From contig CAZLJD010000041.1 of NCBI GenBank assembly GCA_964559865.1, forward strand, positions 1-64,000: DNA of 64,000 nucleotides, read 5' to 3'. The notes under the pieces are model-generated. The model did not search any database, was not told the DNA's origin, and saw only the letters and a program-made list of their open reading frames with translations. Positions within the stretch are counted from its first letter, which is position 1. Each line of letters begins with the position of its first letter. This stretch comes from JAGHAJ01 sp964559865 [NCBI: uncultured Synergistota bacterium] (lineage in GTDB: Bacteria; Synergistota; JAGHAJ01). Positions 25,648 through 34,506 of this stretch are shown here, in pieces. The position numbers and the translations under genes were made by a program.

Positions 25648-28109
25648 GGCCTGAGAGGTTAAAAATAAGAAACTTTCTCGGTATAGTAGAAGCAGACATA
25701 AAATTCACAGATAGGAACGTATTTGCCATATTAGGAGATAACGGTGCTGGTAAGTCCAGCATATTGGAAGCAATGTACTTTGCACTATTTGGAGAGACAC
25801 TCCGATTCGGAGGAAAGGAAAAGAGATCTGCCATAAATAGACACTCTACTGAGGAAAAGCCAAAAGCAATCGTAGAGTTTACATTTTCGAACGCAAGTAG
25901 CAAATACAGGATAAAGAGGGTGATCTACGCAAGCAAACAATCAACCACCTCGATACTCGAGAAACTGTCTCCTATGAATACAACTTTTACAAGAGATATA
26001 GACAAAGAGATAAGGAAACTCATACAGGTAGACAAAGAGATATTCAAAAAAACCATCCTTCTACCGCAAGGAGAGATGACGGGGTTTATATCGAGCAGAA
26101 AGGCAGAAACCGTGAAGAACATACTAACAGGCATATTCGGTATAAGCACATTATCAGAGATCAAGAAGATTGTTTCACAAAAGCACAGTGAAGTAAAAGG
26201 CAAATATGAAGAAAAACAATCAAGAGTAGAAGCACTAAGCACAATAGGAGGAAGGATACTCGAAGACGCATTAAACGAAAGCAAATCTCGTATAAAAGAG
26301 GCAGAGAGAGAGGCAAAAAGGTTAAAAGAAGCAATAAACAAATTAAACCAAGAAATACAAACCACCATTAACCTTCTTGCTACTCGAAAGAGGATCCAAG
26401 AAAAAGAAGCAAAAATAAGACAAAAAGAGGCAGAAATCAAAGAGCTCTCAGAAAGGGTGAAGGAAGACGAACTAATCGAGAAAATACGAACTATAAAGCC
26501 ATACTACGAAATACTTGAAGAAAAGGGGAAAAGGATAAATGATGTTAGAAAAGCAATAAAGGAAACAACAGAAAAAATAGAAGAACTGGAGAGAAACAAA
26601 TCAGAAATCGAAAAAAGACTCCAAAAAATCAAAGAAAGGCTGAACACATACGAATTGTGCAGACCTTTACATAAACAGTTCACAGAACTTCTACAAGCTA
26701 TCAAGACAAACAAGACAAACAAAGGAAAGATAGAACATTCGCTCTGGAAGGAACAAAAAGAAGCCGAAAGCCTCAAATTAGAGTTAACAAGGCTGATTGA
26801 AAAGAAAAAAGATCTGCCATATTCCGAAAGAGAGCTACTTATTATGAAACTAAAAAAGGATCTACAAGTGGGGGATAAATGTCCCATTTGCGGAAACACC
26901 ATAGAAAACCTCGAAGCACACAGAAACCATATAGATACAGAGACGCTAAAGACCGCCATGGAATTAGAAACAAACATAGAGAAGCTCAAACAAGAAATAC
27001 AATCCTATAAAAAAGTTATTCTATCCTTAGAGGAGCAAGCAAACAATCTATCATTAGAGATAACAAGACAGGAAGAAGAACTAAAAGGGTTGCAAGACGA
27101 AATAGAAAAAAAGACCGGGATCCTGGCAAAGCAATTTCAAGAAAACTTAGAGAAACTAACCAAGCAGAAAAACGCATATGAAAATGCTTACATCAGGGCA
27201 GAAACTACATTGGAAAACCTGAAAAAAACAGCAGAGGAATACCAAAAAGCACTCCAAACATTCATCAATGAGCACGAGAAAGAGAAATTGAGATTCGACA
27301 GTAAATTCAAGCAAGCAGGCATTGACCAAGATACATTTCTAAAATACAAGGATAGGGAACCAACAGATGCAAAAAAGAGGGTTCAACAACTACAAACAGA
27401 AATCCAGCAATTAAAAACAGACATAGCATCAGAAAAAAGTTTAGTTGACACAGAAACTCCTATCTCTGAGGTAGAAAGGTTGCTCAAACAAAGAGAAGAT
27501 GAAAAAAGCGAAAAGGAAACAAAGTTAGAAGAGGTAGCAAAACTTCAAGGCAGTCTAAGAAAAGAGATCGAAAATATTCAAAACAGAATAGAAGAACTTG
27601 AAGAGCTAAAAGAACAGGTAAAAAAGGTGGAAAGAGAGTACATCACAACAAGAAAGTTAAACTACTATCTTGAGAGCAATAGATTCCCTGCATATGTATC
27701 AGACTACTACCTCAACGCCATAGTGGAGAGGGCGAACCACATACTTTTCAGGTTTTTTAGCGGCAAATACACACTAAGTACCCAGAACAGTGAACTAAGA
27801 ATAATAGACAAAAACCTGCCTGATAATGATGTCTCCATAGACAGCCTTTCGGGGGGAGAAAAAGTACTCGTATCAATGGCTATTGCGATGGCCATAACTG
27901 AGCTTACAACAAATCACATAGACATGTTATTTATAGACGAGGGTTTTTCTCCCTTAGACAATAACAACATTCAAGAAGTCGCAAAAGAGATACAGTTACT
28001 CGAAAGCACAAACAAGGTCATAGGTATAGTTACACATAATCAGGACTTCGCCGAGCAGTTCAACCACATACTAAAAGTGGAAAATGGGAGGGTAGAATGG
28101 CTAAGATAG
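25644..28109 (+). CDS. Rad50/SbcC-type SMC-like ATPase
   Basis: This is the ATP-driven tether of the Mre11-Rad50 complex. The 821-residue product is organised as ATPase half (Walker A GDNGAGKSS), a long coiled coil, a zinc hook CPIC at residues 413-416, a return coiled coil, and the second ATPase half with signature LSGGEKVLVSMA, Walker B MLFIDEGFSPLD and a late His in VTHNQD. Base composition in the coiled coils is A-rich, as expected for Lys/Glu codons. It overlaps both neighbours (4 bases with mre11, 13 with nurA). Confidence 0.95.
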   Translation: MRPERLKIRNFLGIVEADIKFTDRNVFAILGDNGAGKSSILEAMYFALFGETLRFGGKEKRSAINRHSTEEKPKAIVEFTFSNASSKYRIKRVIYASKQSTTSILEKLSPMNTTFTRDIDKEIRKLIQVDKEIFKKTILLPQGEMTGFISSRKAETVKNILTGIFGISTLSEIKKIVSQKHSEVKGKYEEKQSRVEALSTIGGRILEDALNESKSRIKEAEREAKRLKEAINKLNQEIQTTINLLATRKRIQEKEAKIRQKEAEIKELSERVKEDELIEKIRTIKPYYEILEEKGKRINDVRKAIKETTEKIEELERNKSEIEKRLQKIKERLNTYELCRPLHKQFTELLQAIKTNKTNKGKIEHSLWKEQKEAESLKLELTRLIEKKKDLPYSERELLIMKLKKDLQVGDKCPICGNTIENLEAHRNHIDTETLKTAMELETNIEKLKQEIQSYKKVILSLEEQANNLSLEITRQEEELKGLQDEIEKKTGILAKQFQENLEKLTKQKNAYENAYIRAETTLENLKKTAEEYQKALQTFINEHEKEKLRFDSKFKQAGIDQDTFLKYKDREPTDAKKRVQQLQTEIQQLKTDIASEKSLVDTETPISEVERLLKQREDEKSEKETKLEEVAKLQGSLRKEIENIQNRIEELEELKEQVKKVEREYITTRKLNYYLESNRFPAYVSDYYLNAIVERANHILFRFFSGKYTLSTQNSELRIIDKNLPDNDVSIDSLSGGEKVLVSMAIAMAITELTTNHIDMLFIDEGFSPLDNNNIQEVAKEIQLLESTNKVIGIVTHNQDFAEQFNHILKVENGRVEWLR

Positions 28110-29191
28110 ACCCACGTGAATTTATAAAAGAGCTAAAGCCACACGCAGATTGGGGCATAGAACACATACAATCGGTAGAGGAATTGGAAAGACAAGAAGA
28201 GGAAAAGATACATCCAAAAGTTATAACAGACAAAGACATCAATGAAACGGAGATCTCATTAGATTCATGGAATAAATGGAAAGAGTCATACAAACCCCGT
28301 ACCTTGTTCAAACCAGAGTCAGTAGTGTTTATAGACGGAAGGATGCGTGTACACAGTAGGTTTATCCTGCATGACAGAAACCCTGCTATCATAGGAGAAA
28401 CTATAGCTGGTGGTATCATCCTAAAAGGAGGAAAACTCTTTCTTGACTTCTCAAGCAACAAGCCACCAAAGATAATGAGGGTGCTCACTCTACCAGTGCA
28501 AGAAAGAGAAAGAGCAAAATCCATGGGCCTCAATGAACCCATTCAAATACCCATCATATCCACCAACAGGTCCATAGAGCTTCACATAGTCTCATCAGAT
28601 ACAAAGGCATCAGAATCAGAAAGGGCATACTCCGCCCTGTTAGAAACAATGAGACTACTCGAAAGAGAGGTAGTAAACCACTACTTCTCAGAATCCAATC
28701 ACTTTATAATCAAAGACGGCACACTGAGGCCGCCAGACAGAGAATTTATAAAAGGTAGGGGCCCTATCGGGCTAATAAAACGGATACACCAAGAAGAGAT
28801 ACCACCTGACTTCTTTGAAAGATTTATATACATGCTGGAAAGAGGTGAAAGAACCCCTTTCTTCTGCTACCGTATCTCGGAAAAACACACAACGATAAGA
28901 GTCATATCTTACATGAGGATAGCAGAAAAATTCCCAAGTGAACACCCCATAAGGGGAATAGTAAAAGTAGAGTTATTGTCAGATGAAAATAGTATAGATA
29001 ATAGGGAAAAAGAGGAAATAGCAGAAGCACTCGACTTTGTCAGCAGCTTGCTGCCAAAACTCACAAAGATACTGCCCATCCCACGATCTCCAGAAAATAT
29101 ATTTCCCATAATGTCGCTGGAAGATGCGCTTAGTAATTTCTTTCTTTCGTCTGATGTCGTAAAAACATCTTTTGAGAGGTGGTTAGCATAA
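28097..29191 (+). CDS. NurA domain 5'-3' nuclease
   Basis: NurA is a single-strand endonuclease and 5'-3' exonuclease that, with the HerA helicase, resects DNA ends in archaea and some thermophilic bacteria. The 364-residue product has VVFIDGRMRVHSRF near residue 75, matching the first NurA catalytic Asp region, and IIKDGTLRPP near 210, matching the second conserved acidic motif. It lies between rad50 and herA with overlaps of 13 and one base, giving the classical four-gene set. The identification leans on both motifs and context. Confidence 0.88.
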   Translation: MAKIDPREFIKELKPHADWGIEHIQSVEELERQEEEKIHPKVITDKDINETEISLDSWNKWKESYKPRTLFKPESVVFIDGRMRVHSRFILHDRNPAIIGETIAGGIILKGGKLFLDFSSNKPPKIMRVLTLPVQERERAKSMGLNEPIQIPIISTNRSIELHIVSSDTKASESERAYSALLETMRLLEREVVNHYFSESNHFIIKDGTLRPPDREFIKGRGPIGLIKRIHQEEIPPDFFERFIYMLERGERTPFFCYRISEKHTTIRVISYMRIAEKFPSEHPIRGIVKVELLSDENSIDNREKEEIAEALDFVSSLLPKLTKILPIPRSPENIFPIMSLEDALSNFFLSSDVVKTSFERWLA

Positions 29192-31116
29192 TGAAACCCA
29201 TAGGAACCGTTACGGGTATAAACCCGATAACGCCATATGAATTCTATGTAAGGCTAAAAGTAGAGAACGGAAAACCCATCTACATGTTGCAGATGGACGA
29301 GATAGTCAAAGCCGAGTATGAATATAAAAGGTTTGGTAAACTCAGGATATACGGGGTAGTAGTAGAAAACACTTGCAGGTGGGACCAAAATGACATTACA
29401 GGATACAAGGAAGATATCATAGCCTCTGGTGGCATGATAGGAATACCAATATACTTAGCAAAAGTAGCAACCACGAGAATAATGAAATACATTAATGGAA
29501 GATGGATCGAAGATGAAATCTCGGTACCACCTCCCGCTGGAACAGAGGTAGAACCAGTGGAAGAAGACGAAACAGACATCTCTCTTGCATTTGACAATCT
29601 GAAAGAAAAAGGTAGAGCCCTTCCTATAGGAGTCCTAACAAATGGAAGCGTTGCATACCTCGACACAGATTACATACTTGGCAACAACGGAGCACACATA
29701 AATGTATCAGGCCTATCCGGTGTAGCAGCAAAAACATCTTACACAACATTCCTCATCTACAGCATGTTAAACAGCACCTCCGTAACGAAGGAACTGGCAT
29801 CCTCGAGATTCATCATTTTCAACGTAAAGGGAGAAGGACTACTCTTTCTGGACAGATGGAACAAGGAGTGGAAAGAAAAAGAAAGGACAGAAGACGAAGA
29901 CTTCAAGAAATGGTGCGAAATGTTCAACAGGATGGGAATCAGACCTAGCGTTTTTAAGAATGTGGAGTTTTACTCACCAAGGGGAAAGCTAAAGAAACCA
30001 GATGTGAATTACAGAGTAGACGGCAAAGTGAAAATATTTGGATGGGATGCACTGGATGTTGTTACACTGGGACTCATCGAGTTCTTGTTTGACCCTTCTG
30101 AGCTTTCTGAAAATGTGAACATACAGCTTACCGTATCCGCACTCTCAGAAATATTAGAAAGAAATTACTCCACACTCAAAAACGAGGTATTAAGAAAACT
30201 GAGAAAGTCTTCCAAAGATGAACCCAATGAAGGTGACAGCAGGGATAAACCCTTCCCATTTATAGATGAGATCGGATACGATCTCGACGGCCTCACAGAA
30301 GACCAGAAAGTAAGAGCATACTTGCAGGCATGCAGAACAGAACCTAAAAAGATCTTAGAAGCTTATGGAATTCCTCCAACTATAAATGCCCTTGCAAACC
30401 TTCTAAAAGAAGAGAAAATAAAAGACGAGTTAAGCGAAGAAATGATACAAGACAAGACAATAGGAGCAGTCTACAGGAGAATAAAAGCAGCACAAAAGCT
30501 TGATATATGGAAAGTATGGGTAGACATGAGCACAGAATCCATGTTCTTCACACCATCAAAATATGAGGAACCCTCTTATCACATAAACTGGGATAGAAAA
30601 GGAGGAATAACGGTAATAGACATCTCCAAGCTGCGACACAGAGCGCAGATATTCGTTGTAGGCTCCATACTGAAACAGGTACTGCAAAAGAAAGAAGCGG
30701 GGTTGATAAAGGAACCCGTGTTTATATACCTCGATGAATTGAATAAGTATGCTCCTCGCAGTGGAGGTGGACCCCTGGGAAGCATATTCAGAGACATTGC
30801 AGAAAGGGGAAGATCTTTTAAGATCATACTCATTGGAGCAGAGCAAACAGCATCTGAAGTAGACTACAGGGTGATAACACAGGCATCTACCACGGTAGTA
30901 GGCAGGCAAAAATTGGCAGAGCTGAAAAAAGACGAATATGCGCATCTGGTTGGCGCTCAAAAGGAGAAAGCAGCACATCTCGTACAAGGAGAAGTAATCA
31001 TAGACCAACCATTTCTAAGAGTACCACTGCTGGTAAAATTCCCTCTAACACCGTGGTCAACGAGAGAGGACTCAGAGGTACCAGAGAGACAGGAGAATTT
31101 CGATGACTTCTTGTGA
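29191..31116 (+). CDS. HerA-type hexameric DNA translocase/ATPase
   Basis: HerA is an FtsK-like ring ATPase that drives NurA in DNA end resection. The 641-residue product has an N-terminal beta-barrel (HAS-barrel-like) domain of about 110 residues, a P-loop in the degenerate form GLSGVAAKTS (174-183) where Ala replaces the Gly before Lys, a Walker B VFIYLDELNKYAP and a sensor stretch IGAEQTASEVDYRVI. I start it at the ATG of 29191, sharing one base with the nurA TAA, with GAGAGGTGG upstream; a GTG four codons earlier is possible. It overlaps comB by 14 bases. Confidence 0.92.
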   Translation: MKPIGTVTGINPITPYEFYVRLKVENGKPIYMLQMDEIVKAEYEYKRFGKLRIYGVVVENTCRWDQNDITGYKEDIIASGGMIGIPIYLAKVATTRIMKYINGRWIEDEISVPPPAGTEVEPVEEDETDISLAFDNLKEKGRALPIGVLTNGSVAYLDTDYILGNNGAHINVSGLSGVAAKTSYTTFLIYSMLNSTSVTKELASSRFIIFNVKGEGLLFLDRWNKEWKEKERTEDEDFKKWCEMFNRMGIRPSVFKNVEFYSPRGKLKKPDVNYRVDGKVKIFGWDALDVVTLGLIEFLFDPSELSENVNIQLTVSALSEILERNYSTLKNEVLRKLRKSSKDEPNEGDSRDKPFPFIDEIGYDLDGLTEDQKVRAYLQACRTEPKKILEAYGIPPTINALANLLKEEKIKDELSEEMIQDKTIGAVYRRIKAAQKLDIWKVWVDMSTESMFFTPSKYEEPSYHINWDRKGGITVIDISKLRHRAQIFVVGSILKQVLQKKEAGLIKEPVFIYLDELNKYAPRSGGGPLGSIFRDIAERGRSFKIILIGAEQTASEVDYRVITQASTTVVGRQKLAELKKDEYAHLVGAQKEKAAHLVQGEVIIDQPFLRVPLLVKFPLTPWSTREDSEVPERQENFDDFL

Positions 31117-31864
31117 TCTAACCATAGATGTAAGTCTCTTGCCCAACAGAATATCAAATTCAGACATAGCTATAGGAGTAGATGTGCTTAGAGCAAGTTC
31201 GAGCATAGTAACTGCATTGGCTAACGGTGCGGAATGTGTAATAATCACTTCATCTGTAAAGAAGGCAAAAAAACTCAAAAAAAGCATACCAAATTCCATA
31301 CTCGCAGGCGAAAGAAACACAGTAAAGATAAAAGGATTCGATGTAGGAAACTCACCATCAGAGATGTCTAAATGCAACTTAAGAGACAAAACTGTAATAC
31401 TCACAACTACTAATGGAACAAAACTTCTAAAAAAGTTAAAAGAGCACTCAAAAGTAGTCCTCACAGCATCTGTGTTAAATCTATCCTCCATAGCAAATAC
31501 AATAAGAGAAGCGCATCACTCAAAGGGGATAAAAAGCGTACTTATCGCCTGTGCTGGTGTAAAGGGAAACACATCCATAGATGACATAGCTATAGCAGGT
31601 TTACTAATAAAGGAAATAACCAAACTTACAAAAGCAAAGCTAACAGACTCAGCAGAAATCTCAGTAAGGCTCTTCAACTCTTATAGGTCCATAAAGGAGA
31701 TCTTTCTAAACTCTGAAAGTGGTAGGAGGGTCATCGCTGCAGGGTACAGCGATGACATAGACTTCTGTGCACAGATGAATCTCTATCCCCTATCACCATT
31801 ACTCTTTGAAGACACATACCTGTATCTCAAAACCTTCAAGGGGTTAAGCGCTCTGCCCTTATAG
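31103..31864 (+). CDS. comB: 2-phosphosulfolactate phosphatase family protein
   Basis: ComB removes phosphate from 2-phosphosulfolactate in coenzyme M synthesis of methanogens, and homologues occur in many bacteria where the physiological substrate is often unclear. The 253-residue product shows the family motifs GVDVLRASSSIVTAL, AGERN followed by KGFDVGNSP, and TTTNGTKLL with the expected spacing. The ATG lies inside the herA 3' end, so it is co-transcribed with the DNA repair genes. No ComA or ComC homologue is in the window. The last 82 bases overlap the 3' end of the convergent LysM/M23 gene. Confidence 0.87.
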   Translation: MTSCDLTIDVSLLPNRISNSDIAIGVDVLRASSSIVTALANGAECVIITSSVKKAKKLKKSIPNSILAGERNTVKIKGFDVGNSPSEMSKCNLRDKTVILTTTNGTKLLKKLKEHSKVVLTASVLNLSSIANTIREAHHSKGIKSVLIACAGVKGNTSIDDIAIAGLLIKEITKLTKAKLTDSAEISVRLFNSYRSIKEIFLNSESGRRVIAAGYSDDIDFCAQMNLYPLSPLLFEDTYLYLKTFKGLSALPL

Positions 31865-33129
31865 TAAACCTCAAAGAAGAGGTGTGGTCCAGTAGACCTA
31901 CCAGTACTCCCTACGCTACCTATCTTCTGCCCCCTGTAAACCCACTGCCCCTTTCTAACATATATCCTATGCAAGTGCCCATAAGTGGTTATCCACCCAC
32001 CACCATGGTCTATGATGACAACTCTTCCATAACCACCCATCCAACCACTATAAACCACTTTTCCCCTATCTGCTGCAACAACAGGTCTTCCGCGATAAGT
32101 AGCAATGTCTATACCCGGATGGAACTCCCACCTATACCTCCTGAAAGGGTTTCTCCTCCATCCAAAGCCAGACGTTATCTTACCACTAGTCGGCCATATA
32201 AACTTTCCCACACCAACATGCCTTGAAAGTACAGACACCTTCTTTAAAAAACCACTCATCTTCGTCCTATAGCCCTTGCTGTGTATCCTGCTAATTATAA
32301 CACCGTTAGAAAACCTCAAGCCCGGACTCACCGGTATAAGAACAAGCTGTCCTATCTGCATGGTCCTCGGAGACTTTATGTGATTCAGAGCAAGCAGTTT
32401 GGAAAAGCTTACATGAAACCTCCTTGCTATAATCCAGGGATTATCCCCGGGTCTAAGTCTGTAGCGAATGTACTGTACCTTCTTGGGGGTATAACCCTTG
32501 GAGGTTATCCTTATCCTCATACCGGGCCTCAAACGGTTTGGATTAACTATATTATTCACAACCATCAGCTGTCTGACACTTACGTGGTAACGCATCGCCA
32601 CATCCCAAAGCGTATCCCCCTTCTTGAGTATATACACTACAGCCTTTTGCTTAGCTATAGGCTTTTTCGTAACTCTTCCAGCCTTAGGTACATGACGAGC
32701 ATTTTTCGCCCGAACATGCAAAGGTAGAACTATCACCTTTCCCGGCTTCAGACACCTGGAGTTACTCACATGGTTTACCTTTAAGAGCTGTCTTAGTGAT
32801 ACACCATACTTACGGGCAATATCCCATAAGGTATCACCCGGTTTCATGGTATAAGTCTTTACGCCCTTTACATTGCTCACCTTTGCTGCTTTCCTTTCCA
32901 CTTTGACCTCAGTTCCCGGTATCTTTATCCTACGGCCTGGCCTAAGTATGGTAGAGCTACTTAAGCCATTTACTTTCATCAATTTCCGCAGATTGACATT
33001 AAACTTATGCGCAATCTCCCAGAGCGTATCCCCCTTTTTTACAACATATACCCTATAACCTGCAGCAAACCCCACCCCTATTCCTGCAAGAAGCAGAAAC
33101 ACCACAAATACAAGCAAATACCTCCTCAA
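31783..33129 (-). CDS. LysM-repeat M23 murein endopeptidase
   Basis: This is an exported cell-wall hydrolase or hydrolase activator (NlpD/EnvC style). It starts with a signal anchor (MRRYLLVFVVFLLLAGIGVG), then four LysM peptidoglycan-binding repeats at about residues 25-70, 87-132, 155-198 and 213-257. A C-terminal M23 domain follows with HPGID, YGHLH and GPHLFFEV, containing the His and Asp zinc ligands and catalytic His, so it is predicted to be active. It is Arg/Lys-rich, as often seen in periplasmic wall-binding proteins. The last 27 codons overlap comB on the opposite strand. The next gene upstream is the M20 amidohydrolase, 16 bases away. Confidence 0.95.
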   Translation of the reverse strand: MRRYLLVFVVFLLLAGIGVGFAAGYRVYVVKKGDTLWEIAHKFNVNLRKLMKVNGLSSSTILRPGRRIKIPGTEVKVERKAAKVSNVKGVKTYTMKPGDTLWDIARKYGVSLRQLLKVNHVSNSRCLKPGKVIVLPLHVRAKNARHVPKAGRVTKKPIAKQKAVVYILKKGDTLWDVAMRYHVSVRQLMVVNNIVNPNRLRPGMRIRITSKGYTPKKVQYIRYRLRPGDNPWIIARRFHVSFSKLLALNHIKSPRTMQIGQLVLIPVSPGLRFSNGVIISRIHSKGYRTKMSGFLKKVSVLSRHVGVGKFIWPTSGKITSGFGWRRNPFRRYRWEFHPGIDIATYRGRPVVAADRGKVVYSGWMGGYGRVVIIDHGGGWITTYGHLHRIYVRKGQWVYRGQKIGSVGSTGRSTGPHLFFEVYYKGRALNPLKVLRYRYVSSKSNGDRG

Positions 33130-33145
33130 ACCTCACACCTCCGGC

Positions 33146-34348
33146 TCAAGAAAGATAGTCCACAGCGAAGGCAACGAACAGAGCAGAACCCATATACAGA
33201 ACATCCTCATCCACATCAAACTTAGGGTTGTGATGTGGATAAACTATGCCCTTTTCCGGGTTTCCTATACCAAGCAGGAAAAACAGCCCCGGAACCTTCT
33301 TAAGATAGAATGAAAAGTCCTCTCCTCCCATAGAAGGTTCAGGTTCCACAACTTTATCTTTGCCGAAAAGTTCTTCTGCAACCCTACGAAACCTCTTGGC
33401 AATCTCCAGATCATTTATCGTAGGAGACAAAAATGGACTATACTTGTATTCACACTTACCCCCCAATGCCTTAGCAGTGTTCTCGAGCACCTCACCAAGT
33501 CTCTTAGAAACGAGAGTCCTTACCTCCTCGTTAAATGTTCTTATCGTCCCTATTACCTTTGCTTTCTCCGGTATGGCATTGAATACAGTTCCACCAGAGA
33601 TAGCACCAAAGGTAACAACTGCACTCTCCAGAGGATTGACATTACGGCTTACTATGGTCTGTGCATTTAAAACAGCAGAAGAAGCCATAACAATTGGGTC
33701 TACACACAGATGAGGATAAGCACCATGACCTGCCTTCCCAATGAAGTCCGCTTCAAACTCATCACCTGAGGCCAATATTGGACCAGACTTAACACCTATA
33801 GTTCCAGAAGGCAACCCCATCCACACATGTATCCCCACAATGGCATCTACTGTTGGATTCTCAAGTACTCCATCCTTTATCATTGCTGCTGCCCCACTTC
33901 TATCCTCGTTCCGCTCACTTTCCCACCCAGACCCCTCTTCACACGGCTGAAACACAAATTTAACCGTGCCTTTTATTTTATTCTTCATACCAGAAAGTAA
34001 CTTCGCAGCACCTAATAACATCGCAGTGTGCGCATCGTGACCACATGCATGCATTACGCCATCATTAACAGACTTATAAGGGACATCATTTTCTTCCTGA
34101 ATGCCAAGCGCATCCATATCAGCTCTCATTGCAAGCACCCTTCCAGGATCAGTACCTCTCAGTATGCCCACAACACCCGTTCTTCCAACCTTTTCTATGA
34201 CCTCTATACCCATCTTCCTAAGCTCTTCTGCAACTATACTGGAAGTCCTCTCTTCTTTAAATCCACGTTCCGGATGCTTGTGAAAGTCTCTACGCCACTC
34301 AATTATCTGCGAAGATATAGCTTTTGCCTCTTCCACGATACTGTGCAT
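33146..34348 (-). CDS. M20 family amidohydrolase (aminoacylase/hippurate hydrolase type)
   Basis: This is a cytosolic Zn-dependent metallopeptidase that removes acyl groups from amino acids or related compounds. The 400-residue product has the M20D signatures: RRDFHKHPERGFKE, the metal motif HACGHDAHTAMLLGAA, FVFQPCEEGSG with the catalytic acid, and PSMGGEDFSFYL near the C-terminus. GGAGAGGAG precedes the ATG. In a peptide-using anaerobe it could act on N-acyl amino acids or dipeptides; the substrate is not determined. It is divergent from the tRNA-Pro gene. Confidence 0.93.
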   Translation of the reverse strand: MHSIVEEAKAISSQIIEWRRDFHKHPERGFKEERTSSIVAEELRKMGIEVIEKVGRTGVVGILRGTDPGRVLAMRADMDALGIQEENDVPYKSVNDGVMHACGHDAHTAMLLGAAKLLSGMKNKIKGTVKFVFQPCEEGSGWESERNEDRSGAAAMIKDGVLENPTVDAIVGIHVWMGLPSGTIGVKSGPILASGDEFEADFIGKAGHGAYPHLCVDPIVMASSAVLNAQTIVSRNVNPLESAVVTFGAISGGTVFNAIPEKAKVIGTIRTFNEEVRTLVSKRLGEVLENTAKALGGKCEYKYSPFLSPTINDLEIAKRFRRVAEELFGKDKVVEPEPSMGGEDFSFYLKKVPGLFFLLGIGNPEKGIVYPHHNPKFDVDEDVLYMGSALFVAFAVDYLS

Positions 34349-34383
34349 AATAGACCATCTCCTCTCCTTATTTAATATCCGTA

Positions 34384-34412
34384 TTGACTTATAGGCAATT
34401 TAGTGATTTAAT
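34384..34412 (+). promoter_or_regulatory. Promoter of tRNA-Pro
   Basis: TTGACT (34384-34389) and TTTAAT (34407-34412) are exactly 17 bases apart. The predicted start point is within about 3-4 bases of the mature tRNA 5' end, so the precursor 5' leader would be very short. Confidence 0.6.
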
Positions 34413-34422
34413 ATTTACCAGT

Positions 34423-34500
34423 CGGGGCGTAGCGCAGTCTGGTTAGCGCGCCTGCTTCGGGAGCAGGAGGTCGGAGGTTCAAGTCCTCTCGCCCCGACCA
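34423..34500 (+). tRNA. tRNA-Pro (CGG)
   Basis: A full cloverleaf can be folded by hand. The acceptor stem is CGGGGCG/CGCCCCG, the D stem GCGC/GCGC, and the anticodon stem CCTGC/GCAGG with loop TTCGGGA, so the anticodon is CGG. The T stem GGAGG/CCTCT has one G-U pair and encloses TTCAAGT; the discriminator is A and CCA is encoded. The C1 start and A73 are normal for bacterial tRNA-Pro. It lies alone between two minus-strand genes, 6 bases from the end of the next one. Confidence 0.97.
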
Positions 34501-34506
34501 TTATAT

